Shown here: positions 53,466 to 64,000 of the stretch, piece by piece | Numbering within the stretch: position 1 is the stretch's first letter | Layout of the letters: each line of letters starts with the position of its first letter | DNA from: Pseudomonadota bacterium | GTDB lineage: Bacteria > Pseudomonadota > Gammaproteobacteria > Steroidobacterales > Steroidobacteraceae | Direction: 5' to 3' | NCBI GenBank assembly: GCA_025356815.1 | Contig: JANXQL010000026.1 | Coordinates: 62,001-126,000, forward strand | Length of the DNA: 64,000 nucleotides | Made by a program: the position numbers and the translations under genes | The notes under the pieces: model-generated | Database searches by the model: none | The model's input: only the letters and a program-made list of their open reading frames with translations | What the model was told of the DNA's origin: nothing

Positions 53466-54415
53466 GAACGCTCTCCGAATGTCTGACCCGTTAGCGGCCC
53501 GTGCCGTGCCTCGTTGCGCGCGAATTCGGCTGCCGTCACCACGTTGCGCCCGGCCAGCTGCAGACGCACCAGCCGCAGCAGGCCCGCGCCGGTCGCGACA
53601 TCGACGCCTGCGGTACCCACTGCGACGATGCTGCCGGGCGCCGCGTCCGTGGGCAGGCTCAGCGGCTCGGTCTCGTGTATTCGCACTTGCGCGCCGCGCC
53701 AGACGGTCTCCGCCACCGGCCACGGCTGGAACGCGCGCACGCGCCGGTCGAGCAGGGCGGCGTCCTCGGCCCAGTCCAGCCGGGCCTCGCGCTTGTCAAG
53801 CTTGTGCGCGTAGGTGACCCCCTCGGCCGGCTGTGGAACCGCCCGCGCCGTACCCGCCTCGAGCTGGGCGAGCACCTCCAGCAGCAGCCGCGCGCCTTGC
53901 GCGGCCAGCGCCCGGCTTAGCGTCGCGGCCGTGTCGTGCGGCCCGATGGGCAGCGTCGCGCTGGCGTACACCGGGCCCGTGTCCAGACCCGCCGCCATGC
54001 GCATGATCGCCGTTCCGGTCGCGGGGTCCCCGGCGAGCACCGCCCGTTGCACCGGCGCCGCGCCCCGCCAGCGCGGCAGCAGCGAGCCGTGGATGTTCAC
54101 GCAGCCGAGCTGCGGCACGGCGAGAATCGAAGGCGGCAGCAGTAGGCCGTAGGCGGCGACGACCATGACGTCGGGCGCGAAGGCTGTAAGGGTCGCGACG
54201 GCCTCGAGATCCTTGAGGGTGGCGGGCTGCAACACGGGGATGCCCGCCTCGAGCGCGGCGCGCTTGACCGGCGAGGGCGTGAGCGCGCGACCGCGGCCGG
54301 CAGGCCGGTCGGGCTGGGTGTAGACCGCGGCGACTCGGTGGCCGGCGGCGACGATCGCCTCGAGCGCCGGCACCGCGAATTCCGGTGTGCCGGCGTAGAC
54401 GATCCTGAGCGGCAC
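53462..54415 (-). CDS. fmt: methionyl-tRNA formyltransferase
   Basis: A 317-residue enzyme that formylates initiator Met-tRNA with 10-formyl-tetrahydrofolate. Seen: IVYAGTPEFAVPALEA at the start, VVAAYGLLLPPSIL, the catalytic-site NIHGSLLPRWRGAAPVQ, MAAGLDTGPVYA and the C-terminal OB-like domain. Start GTG 54415, five bases after the def stop: the classical def-fmt pair. Nothing unusual. Confidence 0.96.
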   Translation of the reverse strand: MPLRIVYAGTPEFAVPALEAIVAAGHRVAAVYTQPDRPAGRGRALTPSPVKRAALEAGIPVLQPATLKDLEAVATLTAFAPDVMVVAAYGLLLPPSILAVPQLGCVNIHGSLLPRWRGAAPVQRAVLAGDPATGTAIMRMAAGLDTGPVYASATLPIGPHDTAATLSRALAAQGARLLLEVLAQLEAGTARAVPQPAEGVTYAHKLDKREARLDWAEDAALLDRRVRAFQPWPVAETVWRGAQVRIHETEPLSLPTDAAPGSIVAVGTAGVDVATGAGLLRLVRLQLAGRNVVTAAEFARNEARHGPLTGQTFGERS

Positions 54416-54420
54416 GAGGT

Positions 54421-54957
54421 CTACAGTGCCGGCGGGTGCGGCGAGGCACTGGGCCCGCCCCGCAGGCGCTGGTCCTTCTCGAGCTTCTTGCGGATCCGCG
54501 TGCGCTTGAGTTCAGACAGGTAGTCGACGAACAGCTTGCCCTCGAGGTGATCCATCTCGTGCTGCACGCAGATCGCGAGCAATCCGTCGCAGTCCATCTC
54601 GAACGTCGCGCCGGTGCGGTCCTGCGCCCGCACCCGTACGGCCTGCGCACGCCGCACCGTCTCGTAGTAGCCGGGCACGGACAGGCAGCCCTCCTCGGCC
54701 ATGCAGATTTCACCGCGGCGGAGGATCTCGGGGTTGATGAAGACCAGCGGCGTGTCTTTGTGCTCGGACACGTCGATGACCAGCAGCCGCTGGTGGAAAT
54801 CGACCTGCGGCGCCGCCAGACCGACGCCGGGGGCGGCATACATGGTCTCGAACATGTCGTCGATCAGCCGCTGCATTCCAGCGTCGATCTGGGTGACCGG
54901 CCGGGCCCGGGTCCGCAGCCGGGGGTCGGGATATTCAAGAATCGTGAGGCGCGTCAT
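54421..54957 (-). CDS. def: peptide deformylase
   Basis: A 178-residue metal enzyme removing the N-formyl group from nascent proteins. The three family motifs are present: [17 protein letters not shown] (Cys ligand) and [12 protein letters not shown] (two His ligands and the catalytic Glu). First gene of the leftward run def-fmt-rsmB-DUF4390-ntrY-ntrX-MFS. No Shine-Dalgarno is evident before ATG 54957, where the sequence is AT-rich (CTCATAAAC). Translation may begin on a very short leader. Confidence 0.96.
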   Translation of the reverse strand: MTRLTILEYPDPRLRTRARPVTQIDAGMQRLIDDMFETMYAAPGVGLAAPQVDFHQRLLVIDVSEHKDTPLVFINPEILRRGEICMAEEGCLSVPGYYETVRRAQAVRVRAQDRTGATFEMDCDGLLAICVQHEMDHLEGKLFVDYLSELKRTRIRKKLEKDQRLRGGPSASPHPPAL

Positions 54958-55132
54958 GTTTATGAGTGGGGTATTTCGTGCAACTGGCGCAATAATGCTG
55001 CTAATGTTTCGGTGGCATTGGACTTAATGTCGCCTGCCAACCGCGATCCGCATGGATTATAGGGCGGCGAGCCGCATCGGGTCTCAACTGGATGGGACTT
55101 TGTAAGAGCCCCAGACACGGGCAGCTAACTTC

Positions 55133-56260
55133 ATGAAAAAACTCCGTAAAGTCGCTGGCTTCTGGGCTCTGGGCATCCTGCTCGGCCAACTCGCGTCAGC
55201 CGCCGAGGCACCACCGCCTGCGGCCGGCCACAGCACCTCGGTGCCGCTGGCACCGGACGCGCCGTCCAGCTACGTCGTCCAGCAGGGCGACACGCTGTGG
55301 GCGATCTCATCGAAATTCCTCACGCAGCCGTGGTTCTGGCCGGAGATCTGGTACCTGAACCCGGATATCAAGAACCCCCACCTGATCTATCCGGGCGACA
55401 CGTTGCGCCTGGTGTACGACGCCGACGGCAAGCCGAGGATTCGTCTGGAGCGCGGCGCCGAGCACGGTGACAGCGTCCGCCTCAGCCCGCAGGTCCGCAC
55501 CAGCCCGCTCGACCAGGCGATCACCGCCATCCCGTTCGAGATCGTCGCTGCATTCATGTCAAAGCCGAGCGTGATCTCGGCGGAGGACGAGAAGCGACTG
55601 CCCTACGTCGTCGCACTGGGGGACCAGCGGGTCGTCGGCGGCATGGGCGATGTGATTTATGCGCGCGGCGTCAGGGGCGTCGATACCGGTGCCCACCTCA
55701 ACGTCGTGCATGTCGGCGATCGGCTGAAGGATCCCGACAGCGGCAAGGTGCTCGGCTATCAGGGTATCTACGCCGGCACCGCGCGGCTGGAGCGCGCAGC
55801 CCAGGGGACGGGGAAGAATGCGCTGTCGAAGCTGGTGCTCACCTCCTCCGCCCGCGAGACCCTCGCGGGTGATCGCTTGGTCCGCGACAGCCTCGAGGTG
55901 CCGCTGGACTTCATCCCGCACGCGCCGGCGCGCCCGGCCAACGGCCAGATCATCTCAGTCGTGGATGGCGTCACCGTGATCGGCCAGTATCACGTCGTGG
56001 TCGTGAACCGCGGTCGTCGCCAGGGCCTCGAGCCGGGTCACGTGCTGGCGATCTGGCAGCGCGGCGACGTCGTCGCCGACCGCGGCCGCGGCGGACTGAA
56101 TTCGAACGAGTTCGCCTCGGCATTCTCGGCGAACGTGCGACTGCCCAGCGAGAAGGCCGGTACCTTTATGGTGTTCCGCGCCTACAACGACATGAGTTAC
56201 GGGCTCGTCCTCAGCGCCGAGCGCGAACTGCACGTCGGCGACATGATCAGGAATCCGTGA
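55133..56260 (+). CDS. LysM peptidoglycan-binding domain protein
   Basis: A 375-residue exported protein: signal peptide (about 1-24), a LysM module (about 46-95: SYVVQQGDTLWAISSKFL, PHLIYPGDTLRLVY) and a long C-terminal beta-rich region of unknown fold. LysM binds the glycan backbone of peptidoglycan. The gene lies divergent from def, the constant place of this family upstream of dprA in gammaproteobacteria. A 175-base intergenic region separates it from def; it is AT-richer but I found no clean -35/-10 pair in it. Confidence 0.9.
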   Translation: MKKLRKVAGFWALGILLGQLASAAEAPPPAAGHSTSVPLAPDAPSSYVVQQGDTLWAISSKFLTQPWFWPEIWYLNPDIKNPHLIYPGDTLRLVYDADGKPRIRLERGAEHGDSVRLSPQVRTSPLDQAITAIPFEIVAAFMSKPSVISAEDEKRLPYVVALGDQRVVGGMGDVIYARGVRGVDTGAHLNVVHVGDRLKDPDSGKVLGYQGIYAGTARLERAAQGTGKNALSKLVLTSSARETLAGDRLVRDSLEVPLDFIPHAPARPANGQIISVVDGVTVIGQYHVVVVNRGRRQGLEPGHVLAIWQRGDVVADRGRGGLNSNEFASAFSANVRLPSEKAGTFMVFRAYNDMSYGLVLSAERELHVGDMIRNP

Positions 56261-56266
56261 ACCGAG

Positions 56267-56286
56267 CGGGCCCGCTTCCGGGCCCG
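56267..56286 (+). terminator. hairpin after the LysM gene
   Basis: CGGGCCC (56267-56273), loop GCTTCC, GGGCCCG (56280-56286): a 7-base all-GC stem starting 7 bases after the stop. No T-run follows, so it may act only as a partial terminator or RNA-end stabiliser. Confidence 0.45.
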
Positions 56287-56399
56287 TCATGCCCGGTCGC
56301 GAGCGTCCCTTCGACGCGACCGCAAGGCCCCGACAACCACCGCAACCAGCGCCGGCGCGCGGTCAGCGCCGCCCGCAATACGTTGAATCGACCGCCGTA

Positions 56400-56612
56400 C
56401 TCGCGGTCCCCTGGTTGGACAAGCCCGGCAAAATGCTGTTAGATGCGATCGGCTTCGAACCGGCGGACGTCGACACGTGGGTCATCCGATCGGGCCGAGC
56501 GGCACACGTCCCGTTCGGCTCCTTGATCACTGACCGCAGGGTTAAGACGGCGCCACTGACCGGCCGCCGCTTTCACAGACCCGCGGTCGCGTCCCAGGGG
56601 CGCCCGACATGA
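56400..56612 (+). pseudogene. dprA: dprA remnant (C-terminal winged-helix part only)
   Basis: The 348 bases between the LysM gene and smg hold no intact gene. In one frame, about 56410-56590 translates to LDKPGKMLLDAIGFEP, then ADVDTWVIRSGRAA, then RRVKTAPLTGRRFHRP. That is the pattern of the C-terminal winged helix of DprA/Smf (LL-x-LGFEPVDVDTLVxRSG ... V-x-x-x-PGGRYxR). DprA normally occupies exactly this slot. The Rossmann domain that loads RecA (about 900 bases) is missing, and the helix that normally reads MLLxLELxG is disturbed. The frame is open back to 56289 and ends on a TGA overlapping the smg ATG, so a short peptide could still be made. Confidence 0.65.
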
Positions 56613-57091
56613 AAGACCCGATGAACGATAACGTGCTCGATATCCTGATCTACCTGTTCGAGAACTACCTCGAATCGGACACCGTCCCGCAACCGAGCCG
56701 GGACGTGCTGCGCGAGGAACTCGAGCATGCCGGCTTCGCCGAAAGCGGCATCGAGCGCGCGCTGGAGTGGCTCGAAGGGCTGTCTGGCGACGGCGTCGAG
56801 GTCGGCGACGCGCAGAAGCGTTCGTTCCGCGTGTTCAGCGGCTACGAGCAGGCCCGCCTCGCCCCCGAGGTCCGCGGCTACCTGCTGCAGCTGGAGCACA
56901 TTGGCATCCTCCCGGCGCAGCAGCGGGAGCTGGCGATCGACCGACTGCTGGCGCTGGAGGCCGAGGAGATCGACATAGAACAGGTGAAGTGGGTCGTCCT
57001 GATGGTGCTGTTCAGTCAGCCCGGCCAGGAGCAGGCCTACCAGCGGATGGAAGACCTCGTGTTCGAGGGCCAGTCGGACGCCCTGCACTAG
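56609..57091 (+). CDS. smg: Smg/DUF494 family protein
   Basis: A 160-residue acidic helical protein of the DUF494 family (VLDILIYLFENYLES at the start, FSGYEQARLAPEVRGYLLQLE, ILPAQQRELAIDRLLAL, EEIDIEQVKWVVLMVLFSQPGQEQAY). It lies between dprA and topA in many gamma- and betaproteobacteria; the cellular role is not established. ATG 56609 overlaps the stop of the dprA remnant. It is followed by the only clear intrinsic terminator of the window. Confidence 0.93.
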   Translation: MKDPMNDNVLDILIYLFENYLESDTVPQPSRDVLREELEHAGFAESGIERALEWLEGLSGDGVEVGDAQKRSFRVFSGYEQARLAPEVRGYLLQLEHIGILPAQQRELAIDRLLALEAEEIDIEQVKWVVLMVLFSQPGQEQAYQRMEDLVFEGQSDALH

Positions 57092-57127
57092 GCGCAGCGC
57101 AGACCGCCCGGCCGGAGCCGGAACGAG

Positions 57128-57160
57128 CCGCGGCCTTCAGGTCCGCGGTTTCATTTTTTT
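57128..57160 (+). terminator. Rho-independent terminator between smg and topA
   Basis: CCGCGGCC (57128-57135), loop TTCA, GG-T-CCGCGG (57140-57148, one bulged T), then TTTCATTTTTTT (57149-57160). The T-run is immediately followed by GGAGCC and the topA ATG. A transcript passing this point would carry a U-rich stretch just before the topA ribosome site, so the site may also tune topA expression. Confidence 0.7.
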
Positions 57161-57166
57161 GGAGCC

Positions 57167-60599
<3,433 letters not shown>

Positions 60600-60676
60600 T
60601 GCGCGAGGGGTGCGCGATGTCGGCGCAGCGAGCTCGCGTTCGTCTGGGCGGCGTAGTCATGCAGGAGGCCGGAGCC

Positions 60677-60702
60677 GGCAGGCCGCTCGCGGGCGTCCTG
60701 CC
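60677..60702. terminator. possible hairpin between hemF and the convergent NTF2-like gene
   Basis: GGCAGG (60677-60682) pairs with CCTGCC (60697-60702), with CCGC/GCGG pairing inside. It lies in the 117-base gap between convergent genes. No T-run, so low confidence. The rest of the gap shows nothing recognisable. Confidence 0.3.
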
Positions 60703-60716
60703 GCTCCCTCAGCGCG

Positions 60717-61157
60717 CTATTTCTTGATCTCGCCGGCCTGCGAGGCGACCATGATCCAGCGTCCGTCACGCCGCACGTAGGAATCCGTGAAGCGGTAGTA
60801 CATGTTGTACTTGGGCGTCACCCACTTCGTCCGGCCGATCGCGACCGCCGAATCACCGTACACGCGCACCTGCAACTGATCGGTCTCACACACCGTGGTC
60901 TTGTCCGTCTTCAGGTTCGCGAGTGTCTGCGCCTTGTTCTCGATCGCACCGCTCATGACGACATCGGTGTAATCGTCACTGAGCAGGGCCGCCAGCGCGG
61001 TGGCGTCGGCCTTGACCGACGCGGTGCACCAATCCTGCTCGACCTGCTTGATCGCCTGGGCTTCCTTGCCGACCTCTCCCGCCAACACGGCATTAGGCAC
61101 AGCGATAGTCATGGCCAGCGCGCTGCAAACCAGAACTAAGCGAAATCCTTGGCGCAT
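60717..61157 (-). CDS. exported NTF2-like / DUF4440 protein
   Basis: 146 residues from ATG 61157 (GGAGGGAGC directly upstream). Signal peptide (about 1-26, ending NAVLAG), then a cone-shaped NTF2-like fold: AIKQVEQDWCTASVKADATALAALLSDDY, VYGDSAVAIGRTKW and the C-terminal FTDSYVRRDGRWIMVASQAG, which is the DUF4440/SnoaL-like ending. Such proteins bind or turn over small hydrophobic molecules; no catalytic set is obvious. Divergent from rlmJ. Confidence 0.85.
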   Translation of the reverse strand: MRQGFRLVLVCSALAMTIAVPNAVLAGEVGKEAQAIKQVEQDWCTASVKADATALAALLSDDYTDVVMSGAIENKAQTLANLKTDKTTVCETDQLQVRVYGDSAVAIGRTKWVTPKYNMYYRFTDSYVRRDGRWIMVASQAGEIKK

Positions 61158-61292
61158 GCTCCCTCCTGTGGATCCGGTGGATCCGTTGTTGGAAGGCCGA
61201 GCATACGCTGGCAGTCGGGGAATGACTCGGGGCCACGCACTGCACCGCAACAACCCCGACACAGCGGGGCCGACGCAGGTACAGTCGCGGCC

Positions 61293-62135
61293 ATGAACTA
61301 CCGCCACGCCTACCACGCCGGCAACTTTGCCGACGTCCTCAAGCACGTCGCGCTGGTCGGCGTGCTCGAGCATCTGGGCCGCAAGACCACGCCGTACTGC
61401 TTTGTGGACACCCACGCCGGACGCGGCGACTACCCGCTCGGTGCCGCCGAGACCCAGCGGGCCGGTGAGTTCCGCGACGGCATCGCGAAGCTGCTGGAGG
61501 CGAAGGACCCGCCGCCGCCGGCGGCCCGCTACCTCGCGCTGATCCGCTTGCTCGGGGTCGAGGACGGCCACCTGCTGCGCTACCCCGGCTCGCCGCGCAT
61601 CGCACTCGCGCTGATGCGCGCGACCGACCGCGCGGCGCTCATCGAGCTTGAGCCGCGCGAGGCGGACGCGCTGCGCCAGCTCACCCGCGCCGACGGCCGG
61701 GCCGCAGTGCACGAGCGGGACGGCTACGAGGCGCTGGTGGCGCTGGTGCCACCGCGCGAGAAGCGTGGGCTGGTGCTGATCGACCCGCCGTACGAGGATC
61801 CGCAGGAGTACGAGAACCTCGAGCGGGCGCTGGTCGCCGCGCTCGGCCGCTGGCCGCTGGGCAGCTACATGGCCTGGTACCCGATCAAGCACGGCGACGC
61901 GTCGGGCCGATTCCTGGCGCGCATGGCAGTGACCGGCATCCGCCGCCAGCTCGCGGTGGAGCTCACCGTCGAGCGCGACGACCTGCCGGGTGGGCTCAAC
62001 GGCACGGGGCTGCTGCTGATCAACCCGCCGTTCCAGCTCGACGAGCAGCTGACAGCCACCGTGCCCTGGCTGCACCGGCTGCTCGCGCGCGAGGGCCGCG
62101 GCCGCTGGCGGGTCAGCTGGCAGGTCCGGGAGTAG
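61293..62135 (+). CDS. rlmJ: 23S rRNA (adenine(2030)-N(6))-methyltransferase
   Basis: A 280-residue RlmJ-family methyltransferase. Seen: the start MNYRHAYHAGNFADVLKH, FVDTHAGRGDYPL (SAM-binding), the catalytic motif DPPYEDPQEYE, AWYPIKHG and LLLINPPFQLD near the end. The family normally modifies A2030 of 23S rRNA. The start is fixed by homology at ATG 61293; longer frames upstream have no support. Single gene between a divergent NTF2-like gene and hemB. Confidence 0.94.
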   Translation: MNYRHAYHAGNFADVLKHVALVGVLEHLGRKTTPYCFVDTHAGRGDYPLGAAETQRAGEFRDGIAKLLEAKDPPPPAARYLALIRLLGVEDGHLLRYPGSPRIALALMRATDRAALIELEPREADALRQLTRADGRAAVHERDGYEALVALVPPREKRGLVLIDPPYEDPQEYENLERALVAALGRWPLGSYMAWYPIKHGDASGRFLARMAVTGIRRQLAVELTVERDDLPGGLNGTGLLLINPPFQLDEQLTATVPWLHRLLAREGRGRWRVSWQVRE

Positions 62136-62175
62136 CATCGATCCGGATGGCGGGCGCCGGGGCATTGTGATGTGA

Positions 62176-64000
<1,825 letters not shown>

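Noticed and set aside
61165-61185. Tandem GTGGATCC repeat
   Set aside because: Two copies of 8 bases in an intergenic gap with no further repeats; likely chance.

Overview
The window reads as chromosome of a very GC-rich gammaproteobacterium. The housekeeping gene orders are def-fmt-rsmB-DUF4390-ntrY-ntrX, LysM-(dprA)-smg-topA-hemF, argS-SPOR protein and hemB-aroE. Together with a topoisomerase I that has a Lys/Ala-rich tail instead of zinc fingers, they point towards the Xanthomonadales/Nevskiales/Steroidobacterales side of the class. That placement is inferred from gene order and protein style, not from a search. No rRNA, tRNA, CRISPR array, insertion sequence or phage gene was seen, and coding density is very high.

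Positions 1-17.7 kb are a catabolic island. Divergent operons meet at two AT-rich promoter regions (about 885-914 and 5186-5215). They encode a split coenzyme-B12-dependent acyl-CoA mutase (large subunit plus B12 subunit), its MeaB-type G-protein chaperone, an iron-ADH-fold dehydrogenase, two SDR proteins, a CaiC-like acyl-CoA ligase and a TetR regulator. A nearly complete beta-oxidation set follows: a LCAD-type acyl-CoA dehydrogenase, two multifunctional hydratase/3-hydroxyacyl-CoA dehydrogenases and three thiolases. The mutase differs from the methylmalonyl-, isobutyryl- and 2-hydroxyisobutyryl-CoA enzymes at the residues that set substrate choice, and it has Asn in place of the conserved active-site His. 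I read the island as a pathway that activates an acid to its CoA ester, rearranges its carbon skeleton and beta-oxidises it. The substrate cannot be named from sequence; a branched or alicyclic compound is the most natural guess.

Positions 17.8-31.3 kb are a mixed region. It holds a short homogentisate dioxygenase-like protein with a fumarylacetoacetase, a dienelactone hydrolase, a semialdehyde dehydrogenase, a Bcr/CflA-type exporter, a tandem VOC protein, hemN and a YceI-like lipoprotein. A bile-acid/sodium symporter-family transporter is overlapped by a long acetyl-CoA hydrolase/transferase-family protein, and a FEN-type exonuclease follows an HNH endonuclease.

Positions 31.5-44.1 kb carry the proton-translocating transhydrogenase genes pntAA-pntAB-pntB with a dctA-like carrier. 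A leftward series follows: an ECF sigma factor with three small envelope proteins, a three-helix membrane protein, an orphan ribbon-helix-helix-like protein, an MFS exporter, a YebC-family factor and a secreted peptidyl-prolyl isomerase. priA reads rightward.

Positions 44.2-64 kb are mainly housekeeping: argS, a SPOR protein, a leftward seven-gene run from def to an MFS exporter that includes ntrY and an ntrX with degenerate ATPase motifs, a LysM protein, a decayed dprA remnant, smg, topA, hemF, an NTF2-like secreted protein, rlmJ, hemB and an aroE cut by the window end.
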